Shown here: in pieces, positions 14,328 to 20,004 of the stretch
Layout of the letters: every line of letters begins with the position of its first letter
Numbering within the stretch: position 1 is the first letter of the stretch
Origin: a virus
Length of the DNA: 20,004 nt
Virus record (IMG/VR): IMGVR_UViG_3300021343_000011
Span: 1 to 20,004 of that record
Direction: 5' to 3' (one strand)
Notes under the pieces: model-generated
What the model was told of the DNA's origin: nothing
What the model saw: only the letters and a program-made list of their open reading frames with translations
Databases searched by the model: none
Position numbers and translations under genes: made by a program

Positions 14328-15380
14328 ATGAGAAAAGGCGCATTAAAAAACAAGCCACATAACTTTACCCGCCGCAGTGTGAGCCACACGGGGGACAAAC
14401 AAGGCAACCCTCTGGCCTTCAGCTTTGGCGATCCAGAACCGGCCCTGTCTGGCAATATCGCGGATTACTTGGGACTGTTTATCAACCCTAACGGTGACTA
14501 CTACACGCCCCCGGTGAGCCTAGGAGGGCTAGCCAAAATCCTACGGGCCAATGCTCACCACAACACCATACCGTTTTTTAAGCGCAACATGCTCCGCAAA
14601 TGGTACGTTGAAAATCCGGTGTTATCGGCTACCGACTTGGAAAATGCCGGGTTTGACTATCTGGTGTTTGGCAACTGTTACCTCCAGGCTATATTCAACC
14701 GCTTTGGCCAGATACTGCGCTACAAGCATATCCCGGCCCTCAATATGCGCCGCATGAAGGAGCTAGACCGCTATTGCCAGTTGCGCAATAGTAAAGAGCC
14801 ACTGGTGTTTCAACCGGGCGAAATCGTCCACCTGAAAGAGTATGACGTTAACCAGCAAATCTACGGCATGCCGCAATACTTAGGCGGTGTCCAATCCGTG
14901 CTGTTGAATGAGGCCGCCACGCTCTTTCGCCGCCGATACTACAACAACGGTGCGCATATGGGCTTTGTGTTCTATACCGCTGACGCCAAGCTAGACGATG
15001 CAGACGAACAAGCCCTTAAGGAGCAAATCGCCAACAGCAAGGGCGTGGGCAACTTCCGCAGTCTGTTTTTGAACATACCTGGTGGGCGTCCCGACTCCGT
15101 TAAGATTATCCCCGTGGGGGATATCGCCACCAAAGACGAATTCGAGCGGGTAAAAAACTTAAGCCGTAACGATGTGCTCAGTATGTGGCGCATCCAGCCA
15201 GCCTTAGCGGGCATTATGCCGGAGAACACCGGGGGCTTTGGAGATATCGAAAAAATCAGCCGGGTCTATTACGAAAACGAAGTGGAGCCCATGCAGCATG
15301 TTTTTTTGAAGCTGAATGAACAACTCCCAAAGGCCAAACGGATTAAGTTTGATAGACCAGAAATTACAAATGAATCCTAA
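14328..15380 (+). CDS. Q: Portal protein Q
   Basis: A 350-aa portal of the P2 gpQ/PBSX portal family, the dodecameric ring through which DNA is packaged and to which the tail joins. Typical stretches are YYTPPVSLGGLAKILRANAH, FDYLVFGNCYLQAIFNRFG, VHLKEYDVNQQIYGMPQYLG with RRRYYNNGAHMGFVFY, and the terminal LSMWRIQPALAGIMPENTGG with YYENEVEPMQ. P2 gpQ is about 344 aa. The ATG at 14328 lies 15 bases after the P stop, with a poor upstream AAGAGAA; translation probably couples to P. P and Q share orientation and presumably one transcript. Confidence 0.95.
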   Translation: MRKGALKNKPHNFTRRSVSHTGDKQGNPLAFSFGDPEPALSGNIADYLGLFINPNGDYYTPPVSLGGLAKILRANAHHNTIPFFKRNMLRKWYVENPVLSATDLENAGFDYLVFGNCYLQAIFNRFGQILRYKHIPALNMRRMKELDRYCQLRNSKEPLVFQPGEIVHLKEYDVNQQIYGMPQYLGGVQSVLLNEAATLFRRRYYNNGAHMGFVFYTADAKLDDADEQALKEQIANSKGVGNFRSLFLNIPGGRPDSVKIIPVGDIATKDEFERVKNLSRNDVLSMWRIQPALAGIMPENTGGFGDIEKISRVYYENEVEPMQHVFLKLNEQLPKAKRIKFDRPEITNES

Positions 15381-15391
15381 TAATTACAAAT
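15362..15391 (+). repeat. Tandem direct repeat AATTACAAAT at the end of Q
   Basis: AATTACAAAT occurs at 15362-15371 and 15382-15391, a 20-base period (about two helical turns), each followed by an AA two bases further on. The first copy is inside the last Q codons, the second overlaps the possible -35 box of the ogr promoter. This spacing suits a regulator binding one face of the helix. It could also be chance in an AT-rich stretch. Confidence 0.4.
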
Positions 15392-15412
15392 TAAATTGCA
15401 CCATGCTAAAAT
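15384..15412 (+). promoter_or_regulatory. Possible sigma-70 promoter for the ogr-like gene
   Basis: TTACAA (15384-15389) and TAAAAT (15407-15412) are 17 bases apart, which places a start near 15419, about 20 bases before the ogr ATG. The -10 box is 5 of 6, the -35 box only 3 of 6. If real, the activator would be made independently of the P-Q transcript. The AT-rich context weakens the call. Confidence 0.35.
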
Positions 15413-15438
15413 GCCCCTTCATGACCAGGGGGGAGTCT

Positions 15439-15693
15439 ATGCGCGTCGAGTGCCCGGAATGCAATCAAAGAGCGGTGATCAATAAACGTAACCGCCTATC
15501 CAATGTGGTCACCGACTTGTATTGTAGCTGTAGTGATGCGGAGTGCGGACATACCTTTGTGACCACGCTGGCATTTAAACACACCTTGTCACCGTCCAGA
15601 AAAGGGGCCAAGGATATGATGTTAGAACTCTTGCGCAGTCTCCCAGCCAACGAGCAGCAGCAACTGCTTGAGCAAGCAAGGCTTTCTGTCTAA
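15439..15693 (+). CDS. ogr: Ogr/Delta-type zinc-finger late transcription activator
   Basis: An 84-aa protein starting MRVECPECNQRAVINKRNRL with C5-X2-C8-X22-C31-X4-C36, the exact cysteine spacing of P2 Ogr and P4 Delta, which bind one zinc and activate P2-type late promoters through the RNA polymerase alpha subunit. The HTFVTTLAF segment after the last Cys matches the conserved ATFIT-like part of Ogr. The frame is open from 15316, but the ATG at 15439 follows a strong GGGGGGAG and gives the normal family N terminus (P2 Ogr is 72 aa). It lies behind the portal gene and before a strong terminator. The targets would be the late promoters near 12501; this is inference. Confidence 0.9.
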   Translation: MRVECPECNQRAVINKRNRLSNVVTDLYCSCSDAECGHTFVTTLAFKHTLSPSRKGAKDMMLELLRSLPANEQQQLLEQARLSV

Positions 15694-15710
15694 CCCCACC
15701 GCAACTGGAC

Positions 15711-15735
15711 CAGGCACCTAACGGTGCCTGTGTTT
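15711..15735 (+). terminator. Rho-independent terminator after ogr
   Basis: CAGGCACC (15711-15718), a TAAC loop and GGTGCCTG (15723-15730) form a perfect 8-bp stem followed by TGTTTT. It ends the P-Q-ogr unit and protects the convergent gene whose stop begins at 15735. Confidence 0.88.
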
Positions 15736-16019
15736 TAGGTTAACCTGTCTGTTACCACCTCCTTTAAATCATCTTTCGCTTGGTGCAATTCTTTCTGAAG
15801 ACTATCAAATATCACACTCAAGCCCCGTTGATCATCGCCGTTAAGTTCCAAGTGCTCCTGGCTGGTCAATAATCTACCCAAAACACCATAACCAGCAGTA
15901 GCCCTACTTATCCGCTCTACAGTCTTTAGATTGGTGGTTATGATTTTTTGCAGTGAGTCTTCTTTCCTTACCTGGTGCAGTTCCTCAACATTTCCAAGTT
16001 GTTTTTCGTGTTTCGCCAT
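15735..16019 (-). CDS. Small charged helical protein, unrecognised
   Basis: A 94-aa protein, MAKHEKQLGNVEELHQVRKE onward, rich in Glu, Lys, Gln and Leu and probably all helical with coiled-coil tendency (SVIFDSLQKELHQAKDDLKE). No known motif was recognised. The open frame begins at GTG 16028, but the ATG at 16019 has AAGGAG eight bases upstream and is preferred. It is transcribed away from the XRE regulator across a shared control region, the usual place of a lysogeny or early-control gene, and converges on ogr. It may be a regulatory partner or a small accessory protein; no function is assigned. Confidence 0.72.
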   Translation of the reverse strand: MAKHEKQLGNVEELHQVRKEDSLQKIITTNLKTVERISRATAGYGVLGRLLTSQEHLELNGDDQRGLSVIFDSLQKELHQAKDDLKEVVTDRLT

Positions 16020-16089
16020 CGATGGCACTCCTTATGGTTACGGCTTAAACAGCCCTCCTGACGCATGTAGATCCAGACGCCAAAAGGGT

Positions 16090-16106
16090 AGCTAGTTTAA
16101 CTAGCT
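16090..16106. promoter_or_regulatory. Perfect 17-bp palindrome, candidate operator
   Basis: AGCTAGTT-T-AACTAGCT (16090-16106) is fully symmetrical around one base. It lies between the divergent starts at 16019 and 16176. On the leftward strand TTGTTG and TAAACT boxes 17 bases apart would put the palindrome over the -10 region of the 16019 gene. This is the best candidate site for the XRE regulator; a single copy was found. Confidence 0.5.
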
Positions 16107-16169
16107 GTTGGCAAGGCAACAACTCCCCTAGCATGGGTGCTTTGTATATTTGTACTTTTATACCTGTAG

Positions 16170-16385
16170 GTGACCGTGACTTCGTTTAAAAAGGAATTTG
16201 GCCTCAATGTTGCCCGCTACCGCAAGGAGGCAGGGCTTACCCAGGAGCAGCTTGCAGAGCGTTGCGGCGTAGTCCTTCAAACTATAGGCCATATAGAACG
16301 AGGGAAACATGGCCCCCGGTTTGACTTGTTGGAAAAGCTTTGTGAGGTGCTGGAAGTGCACCCTAAACAGCTGTTTGATTTTTAG
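16170..16385 (+). CDS. XRE-family (Cro/C1-type) DNA-binding regulator
   Basis: A 71-aa protein consisting almost entirely of a Cro/C1-type helix-turn-helix: LNVARYRKEAGLTQEQLAER (12-31) and CGVVLQTIGHIERGKHGPRF, with the LEKLCEVLEVHPKQLFDF end typical of XRE proteins. It has no dimerisation or cleavage domain, so it is a single-domain repressor or Cro-like protein. No ATG is available: the frame opens at GTG 16170, and GTG 16176, preceded by AGGTG, is an alternative. A perfect palindrome lies about 65 bases upstream. As the only clear regulator of this region, it probably controls the divergent 16019 gene and itself; that role is inference. Confidence 0.88.
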   Translation: MTVTSFKKEFGLNVARYRKEAGLTQEQLAERCGVVLQTIGHIERGKHGPRFDLLEKLCEVLEVHPKQLFDF

Positions 16386-16431
16386 CCGTTCATGGCAAAA
16401 AATAAAACGCCATAACAACTGAGAGGGTGCC

Positions 16432-16653
16432 GTGAAATTGAAAGACTTAGTCAATAAAGACCCAAATGAATGGTCTGCCAGTGAGCTAGAGCAATTCTTA
16501 GACCAGATTGGTATGGATAAGGAAATATGGGATAAGTTTCTAGCGCTACCACTCGAGCTTAAGCAGATGGTTTATGACCATATTGATTTTTTGGTTGATG
16601 CTCAATGCCGTCTGAAAGAGAAGGAGGGGGCGCAGAGCGGCCCCCAGGATTAA
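16432..16653 (+). CDS. Small acidic protein, unrecognised
   Basis: A 73-aa protein (MKLKDLVNKDPNEWSASELE onward) that is acidic and probably helical, with Trp- and Leu-rich segments (MDKEIWDKFLALPLELKQMV). Nothing matched a known family by eye. It starts at GTG 16432, with GAGAGG about six bases before, and follows the XRE gene by 46 bases in the same direction, so the two likely share a transcript. An antirepressor or partner of the regulator is possible but unsupported. Confidence 0.7.
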   Translation: MKLKDLVNKDPNEWSASELEQFLDQIGMDKEIWDKFLALPLELKQMVYDHIDFLVDAQCRLKEKEGAQSGPQD

Positions 16654-16654
16654 A

Positions 16655-16676
16655 ACTCAATTTGTACTTATTGAGT
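16655..16676. terminator. Weak inverted repeat between convergent genes
   Basis: ACTCAAT (16655-16661) and ATTGAGT (16670-16676) pair perfectly around an 8-base loop. The repeat lies between the stop of the rightward 73-aa gene and the stop of the leftward 88-aa gene. T-runs are poor on both sides (CTTGTT rightward), so termination would be weak. Confidence 0.35.
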
Positions 16677-16680
16677 CTTG

Positions 16681-16947
16681 TTATCTGCTTATCGCCCGAT
16701 CTCTCTGAGACTCGCGAACCGCCAATATTTTCTCGTACATATTAAGAGTATTTTGTTCGGCTTCTATTAGTAATGGGATTTGATCCACATTGCGATCACA
16801 TTCAGTAAGAGAAGATCCTTCCCTATTGGAATATCCTTCCTCTCCCCAGGATATCAGTGCGTCGATGCGAGCCTTGATTGAAGCAACTCTCTCTTTCCAC
16901 CGCTCACAGGAGGTTTCTAAATCTTTCATATGTTTGTTCGTTCGCAT
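16681..16947 (-). CDS. Small helical protein, unrecognised
   Basis: An 88-aa protein beginning MRTNKHMKDLETSCERWKER, mostly charged helices: RVASIKARIDALISW, then LTECDRNVDQIPLLIEAEQN and MYEKILAVRESQRD. No family recognised. The open frame extends to 16992, but the start there lacks a ribosome site, while the ATG at 16947 has GCGGAG upstream with a 9-base spacer. It is the last gene of the leftward array and sits 128 bases after the previous one. That gap holds a small hairpin (GCAAG at 17022-17026 with CTTGC at 17034-17038), so it may be transcribed separately. Confidence 0.65.
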   Translation of the reverse strand: MRTNKHMKDLETSCERWKERVASIKARIDALISWGEEGYSNREGSSLTECDRNVDQIPLLIEAEQNTLNMYEKILAVRESQRDRAISR

Positions 16948-17075
16948 CAAAAAATTCTCCGCAAAATAGTGGTTTGACAAAAAACAGCTCATCTATATTC
17001 ATTAGGTAGAGTACTGGATAAGCAAGGAAAAATCTTGCCATATTAATCTGAGGCTAAAAGAGCTATCAGATCAAA

Positions 17076-17201
17076 TTAACGATTATGACCCTGCACCTTT
17101 CCGCAGCATGGGCACACCTTTGTCCAGCCGTCGCCCTGCCTAGTGGCCTTGCAGTGGGGGCAGGTTTCGGTAACTGTTGGCTTTGTATATGGAATATTCA
17201 T
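17076..17201 (-). CDS. 41-aa zinc-ribbon-like mini-protein
   Basis: A very short gene with two Cys pairs: C14-P-H-C17 and C30-P-C-C33, separated by 12 residues that include GDGWTKV, the classic zinc-ribbon layout (CPHCKATRQGDGWTKVCPCC). It starts at ATG 17201 with AGGA five bases upstream, and ends at TAA 17076-17078. The 25-base gap from the DUF6527-like gene suggests a common transcript. Likely binds one zinc; the target (nucleic acid or protein) is unknown. A 75-aa frame on the opposite strand is less convincing. Confidence 0.75.
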   Translation of the reverse strand: MNIPYTKPTVTETCPHCKATRQGDGWTKVCPCCGKVQGHNR

Positions 17202-17226
17202 ATTTTCCTAACGTACAGAATTGAGG

Positions 17227-17523
17227 TTATTCAATATCGATCATGGGGACAGTCTGACCCGCAAGGTCGTGAGTGCAATCATTTAAAAACTGCCACATAC
17301 CGTCACGAATAAAACTGTGACAAACCCGCTTTTCCCGCTCATCTCCCCATGCGGATCTCACCAACAGAGACGGTGAAAAGGTTGGTTTCTCCATATCCCC
17401 GTTAAAGTTCCAGTTAGCTCCAGGGTGGCTGTGTTTGGTTGGTATCTGGTGAAGCATTTTGCATCCTGGGCACTCGACCAGGTACAGGCCCTCTATGTTT
17501 TCAGCTTCTTCTAAAATAGCCAT
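17227..17523 (-). CDS. DUF6527-like phage protein
   Basis: A 98-aa protein with a conserved look: VECPGCKMLHQIP (C18, C21, H25), then ANWNFNGDMEKPTFSPSLLV, then VCHSFIRDGMWQFLNDCTHD ending in LAGQTVPM. The W.FNGD...PTFsPSL / CHsFI..G...FL.DCTH.LAGQTV pattern is that of the phage-borne family I know as DUF6527, of unknown function. The paired Cys and His residues suggest metal binding. ATG 17523 has AGGAG nine bases upstream, but part of it lies in a small hairpin (TTAGG/CCTAA, 17526-17539) that could limit translation. The family number is from memory. Confidence 0.8.
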   Translation of the reverse strand: MAILEEAENIEGLYLVECPGCKMLHQIPTKHSHPGANWNFNGDMEKPTFSPSLLVRSAWGDEREKRVCHSFIRDGMWQFLNDCTHDLAGQTVPMIDIE

Positions 17524-17525
17524 CT

Positions 17526-17539
17526 TTAGGCACTCCTAA
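17526..17539 (-). promoter_or_regulatory. Hairpin overlapping the ribosome site of the DUF6527-like gene
   Basis: On the leftward transcript TTAGG and CCTAA pair around a 4-base AGTG loop. The AGGAG ribosome site spans one arm and the loop, and the stem ends two bases before the start codon region. It could reduce initiation unless opened by ribosomes coming from the upstream gene. The stem is only 5 bp. Confidence 0.35.
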
Positions 17540-17555
17540 GGTAAAAATATGTGCT

Positions 17556-17711
17556 TTACGCGTCCCAGTTATTTCCACATTCGGCGCAGGTGTAATGAGT
17601 GATGATCGGCGCATCTATGCGGTGTTCGTCTGTTTCGATTTCTTCAACATCGATCACCGTTTCCTCGTCGCAAATCTCGCAATAGTCAATCTGCTTGTAT
17701 TTGAGTGTCAT
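17556..17711 (-). CDS. 51-aa protein with two CxxC motifs
   Basis: A short gene encoding MTLKYKQIDYCEICDEETVI and onward, with C11-E-I-C14 and C42-A-E-C45 around an acidic, His-containing middle. Two CxxC knuckles 27 residues apart suggest a zinc-ribbon fold. It starts at ATG 17711, with AAGGGG in the upstream spacer, only four bases after the previous stop, and ends at TAA 17556-17558. The very acidic centre (DEETVIDVEEIETDEH) argues against direct DNA binding and for a protein partner; that is inference. Confidence 0.75.
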   Translation of the reverse strand: MTLKYKQIDYCEICDEETVIDVEEIETDEHRIDAPIITHYTCAECGNNWDA

Positions 17712-17715
17712 ATCT

Positions 17716-17901
17716 CTATCCCCTTACAATCTCGAAGCGTTTTCTGGATACATAGTTGCTTTTTCCTGCACTTGTCGTTTTTGTTATTCCATTCCTGGCT
17801 TCAAATTCTGCCATTTGTCTGGCAATCGCTTGGCGGGCTGCCTCCTTTGCGGCAACGGTATATGCCGCCGCCTCTACCTGTTTTCCTGTAAAACGATTCA
17901 T
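17716..17901 (-). CDS. Small Ala-rich basic protein, unrecognised
   Basis: A 61-aa protein starting MNRFTGKQVEAAAYTVAAKE, a long alanine-rich amphipathic helix (AAAYTVAAKEAARQAIARQM) followed by a basic tail with TSAGKSNYVSRKRFEIVRG. No family recognised. The frame could open at GTG 17910, but ATG 17901 has AGGTGG at suitable spacing and gives a natural N terminus. It lies 14 bases after the previous gene and four bases before the next, so it belongs to the leftward operon. Confidence 0.68.
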   Translation of the reverse strand: MNRFTGKQVEAAAYTVAAKEAARQAIARQMAEFEARNGITKTTSAGKSNYVSRKRFEIVRG

Positions 17902-17915
17902 TGCTTCCACCTAAG

Positions 17916-18314
17916 TCAGTGAACTGCTTTTGAATATTGAATTTCACCTCTACGGGCGCGGCAGCTATTACAGTCGCAATGGACACCAATGTCGGATTCC
18001 CCATATAGAGCATTCATATTTGGAAGGCCAGAGTTTTCAAGCTGTTGATAGATTCCCTCTAAACCACCGAAGCTTTCGGCATGTTTGCAAATGAAGGAGG
18101 CCAGACTTAAACCTTCGGCATATATTCCTGCGTCCGCAGCACTCAATTGACCGGCAAATGTGCTAACCACCCTTGGGGCTGTGTCGCCCATCTTTTCGCC
18201 AACATGAAAAACCGTAACAGCGATCAAGGCCGCAAAGTGATTTTTTCCACCGCTGGTAACGGGATCAATCTCAACACTGGTTTTAAGGTCGTTTTTTTTG
18301 AGTCGAATTTTCAT
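17916..18314 (-). CDS. 132-aa protein with a C-terminal CxCxxC motif, unrecognised
   Basis: MKIRLKKNDLKTSVEIDPVT begins a protein with a mixed core (HFAALIAVTVFHVGEKMGDT, then GLSLASFICKHAESFGGLEG) and a C-terminal HCDCNSCRARRGE (C113, C115, C118), which may bind a metal. The family is not known to me. ATG 18314 has AAAGGA eight to nine bases upstream. It follows the membrane-protein gene by 26 bases on the same strand. No signal peptide or membrane segment is evident, so it is probably cytoplasmic. Confidence 0.72.
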   Translation of the reverse strand: MKIRLKKNDLKTSVEIDPVTSGGKNHFAALIAVTVFHVGEKMGDTAPRVVSTFAGQLSAADAGIYAEGLSLASFICKHAESFGGLEGIYQQLENSGLPNMNALYGESDIGVHCDCNSCRARRGEIQYSKAVH

Positions 18315-18340
18315 AATGACATTTCCTTTGTATAGTGTGC

Positions 18341-19321
18341 TTATATGGTTTTCTGGACAAGCTCAAAACCTTTGCCGGTTTCAATCAGTTTGTTTTGACG
18401 AATAAGGTAATCAAAGACAGGTCGAACTTTGTTGAAGCCGCCCTTAATCGCTTTGTTAGCTATCAGCTCTCGCATTGCTGGTTTACTGCCAAACTCGCCT
18501 GCAGTTATTCTTGAAGCCAGTTCATGTTGAGCGGGTGTTAAATCATTGCCTCCTGCTGGTGCTGGTTTTGGCTTATCCACTTTTTTAACAGGCATTTTTT
18601 TAACGTTTTCCTGCCTGCCTTCATTAGACTTAAAGCGTTCAGCACCTTGTGGCTCTGGTTTCCAAGACGTAACCGCAAGCACTGAAAATATACAGGCAAG
18701 GTGCAGCGCAATCGCGGCTCCTGTGGCGGCCTGTAATCCCGCCTCCACTCCACCCAGAGAAAGCTTTATATTTCTCCCGAAAGTCGCCCCCGTGTGAGCT
18801 GGTGAACTTTGAGCAAGCCTTTCAGCTTTTGAGGCGATTGCAGCCCGCTGCATCTTAAGAGTTTCCAGCTTTTCCCGCTGAAGGTATGCCCTTTCTCGGT
18901 ATCCTGCGGCCAAATCGGCGGCAAGCAATGCGTTTAGTGTTTTGATCTCACCGTTTAAATCGTTTAATTCTGTGACCGCGTTTTGGTAAGCCAAACTATT
19001 AACGGCGCCGCTTTGCTGTTTGATCGTTGTTGCATTGTTTAATAAGTCGCGGCTAGCGCTAACACTAACAGCCAAAGCTACCATGGCAACAGCAAAGAGG
19101 AAAAAGGCTGGAATATGGCTTTTTTGTCGGAAGTTCTCTATTGCCAATGGAATAAAGGTCAGCTTGCAAATACCCAGGGCAAGGGCCGCCGCCCCTCCCA
19201 GGCACTGGAGCAAAAAGCCGCTGGGAATGCTGACCCACTGATAGACAGGCAGCGAAAGGCATAGGCCGCAAAGAATGAGTGCAGCTAAAACAGTGCCGTT
19301 ATGAATAAAATATTCCTTCAT
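18341..19321 (-). CDS. Four-helix membrane protein with coiled coil and C-terminal winged-helix-like domain
   Basis: A 326-aa protein with no family recognised. Membrane segments are visible at about 9-30, 35-60, 70-89 and 194-219. Between the third and fourth lies a coiled coil (about 90-170), with AVTELNDLNGEIKTLNALLA and YLQREKLETLKMQRAAIAS. After the last helix comes a Lys/Pro-rich linker (221-258: VKKMPVKKVDKPKPAPAGG) and then LTPAQHELASRITAGEFGSK with KGGFNKVRPVFDYLIRQNKL (261-312), which looks like a winged-helix DNA-binding domain. With four helices both termini fall on the same side, so the tail can be cytoplasmic. ATG 19321 has CAGGAG eight bases upstream, 14 bases after the previous gene. 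A membrane anchor for DNA or a sensor is possible; this is inference. Confidence 0.78.
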   Translation of the reverse strand: MKEYFIHNGTVLAALILCGLCLSLPVYQWVSIPSGFLLQCLGGAAALALGICKLTFIPLAIENFRQKSHIPAFFLFAVAMVALAVSVSASRDLLNNATTIKQQSGAVNSLAYQNAVTELNDLNGEIKTLNALLAADLAAGYRERAYLQREKLETLKMQRAAIASKAERLAQSSPAHTGATFGRNIKLSLGGVEAGLQAATGAAIALHLACIFSVLAVTSWKPEPQGAERFKSNEGRQENVKKMPVKKVDKPKPAPAGGNDLTPAQHELASRITAGEFGSKPAMRELIANKAIKGGFNKVRPVFDYLIRQNKLIETGKGFELVQKTI

Positions 19322-19335
19322 GGGTAAGCTCCTGG

Positions 19336-19929
19336 TTATTCAACGTCTGTGAGTTTTCGGCAGTCAGAAATAAAGGAATGGGCAGCTACTTCAGCCTCAA
19401 CTTTATCAATTGCTTTGCGATATAAGCCCTGTATTTCAAGCTTCCATTCCGATTCAAAGGTTTCAATCAGCAGGGTCAGCTTTTTTTCCTCAGGGGATTC
19501 ATCGTAGGGCCATAGGCGTTCAGTGATAATTTCATGAATTTCTCTACGCCAGTCGTTAACCACAAATTTCAGTGTAAAATGGTGTTTGTTACTTAAAGCG
19601 CGGTCTATATCACTGAGAGCGTATTTGTTTTCAGACACATAAAAGTAAGGGTCTGACAAATAATCATTCAGCTTTGCGCCCAGCGCCAACCGCCAAATCA
19701 GAATGTCGACATAACTTTGTGACTCAACAGCCAGGGGCAACAGCTTATTTACCAGCTTGATACGACTTGCCTTGTAGCTTTTCAGCCTCAAATCACGTGC
19801 TTTCTCTTCTCGCGCTTTAATTTCTTTGGCATGCTCCACTGTTCCCTTGATCCCCTTCAAAATAGATACTGCACGATTAAGGGCTGCGGAAAAAATAAAT
19901 TTTCCCATTTTGGGCTGGATCATTGCCAC
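19336..19929 (-). CDS. 197-aa protein, unrecognised
   Basis: A protein with a basic helical N-terminal third (LNRAVSILKGIKGTVEHAKE, then KEIKAREEKARDLRLKSYKA) and a mostly helical remainder with aromatic patches (LSDPYFYVSENKYALSDIDR, LKFVVNDWRREIHEI) and acidic EKKLTLLIETFESEWKLEIQ. No known family or catalytic motif seen; no signal peptide. GTG 19929 opens the frame and ATG 19923 is an equally likely start (MIQPKMGKF); neither has a good ribosome site. It is the first visible gene of the leftward array and is 14 bases from the membrane-protein gene, so the two probably act together. Confidence 0.7.
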   Translation of the reverse strand: MAMIQPKMGKFIFSAALNRAVSILKGIKGTVEHAKEIKAREEKARDLRLKSYKASRIKLVNKLLPLAVESQSYVDILIWRLALGAKLNDYLSDPYFYVSENKYALSDIDRALSNKHHFTLKFVVNDWRREIHEIITERLWPYDESPEEKKLTLLIETFESEWKLEIQGLYRKAIDKVEAEVAAHSFISDCRKLTDVE

Positions 19930-19961
19930 CGAATTTTTTAAAATCCCATTTCCAAAACGAC

Positions 19962-20003
19962 GGAAAAATACAATGAAGGCGATATAGAATTATGGAAAAA
20001 TAC
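19962..20003. repeat. Direct repeat GGAAAAATAC x2 at the right edge
   Basis: GGAAAAATAC occurs at 19962-19971 and 19994-20003, 32 bases apart (about three helical turns), in the AT-rich stretch upstream of the leftward array. It may be part of an operator or promoter region for that array. The window ends here, so further copies cannot be seen. Confidence 0.35.
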
Positions 20004-20004
20004 C

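Noticed and set aside
15694-16169. A cos site or attachment site beside Q/ogr
   Set aside because: P2-like cos sites lie near Q, but no sequence resembling the P2 cos core or a tRNA-derived attachment core was seen in this stretch.
17085-17312. A 75-aa frame on the rightward strand
   Set aside because: Opposite the 41-aa zinc-ribbon gene and part of the DUF6527-like gene, both of which have ribosome sites and conserved-looking motifs.
17801-18013. A 70-aa leftward frame
   Set aside because: It overlaps two better-supported genes in the same direction (132 aa and 61 aa) and has no convincing ribosome site.
1-20004. CRISPR array, tRNA genes, insertion sequences
   Set aside because: No regularly spaced repeats, no tRNA-like cloverleaf and no transposase-like reading frame were noticed by eye on either strand.

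Overview
The window is most of the structural half of a P2-like temperate myophage (probably a prophage) plus a small-gene early/accessory region. The phage type and the codon style point to a gammaproteobacterial host, perhaps aquatic; this is inference, because no flanking chromosomal gene, integrase or attachment site is visible.

Structural region (1-15734). A divergent control region at 12370-12566 separates two late units. Rightward run the terminase ATPase (P), the portal (Q) and an Ogr-type zinc-finger late activator, closed by a strong terminator at 15711-15735. Leftward run scaffold/protease (O), major capsid (N), an internal terminator, small terminase (M), head completion (L), tail completion (R and S), sheath, tube, a lysis cassette (YkuD-like lysin, a 3-TM GTA-type holin, an HP1-type small holin), the tail chaperone E with its -1 frameshift extension E', a lipoprotein with a cysteine-peptidase motif, tape measure, a DUF2590-like baseplate-region protein, baseplate J and tail protein I. 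Most of these genes abut or overlap by 1-17 bases. The tail-fibre genes would lie beyond the left edge.

Switch region (15735-16653). A leftward small helical protein gene faces a rightward XRE-type regulator across about 150 bases that hold a perfect 17-bp palindrome. A second small acidic protein follows the regulator.

Early/accessory region (16654-20004). This is a compact leftward array of unrecognised genes: a 197-aa protein, a four-helix membrane protein with a predicted cytoplasmic winged-helix tail, a 132-aa Cys-containing protein, and a run of very small proteins. Three of these carry CxxC metal-binding motifs: a DUF6527-like protein and two zinc-ribbon-like proteins of 41 and 51 aa.

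The most notable points are: a 43-bp dyad with doubled half-sites between the divergent late units; an activator gene placed behind the portal with its own possible promoter; an internal capsid/terminase terminator; a lipoprotein peptidase-like gene in the tail operon; a YkuD-motif lysin; absence of recognisable P2 V/W/X/U/D genes between tape measure and J; and the membrane-tethered putative DNA-binding protein.
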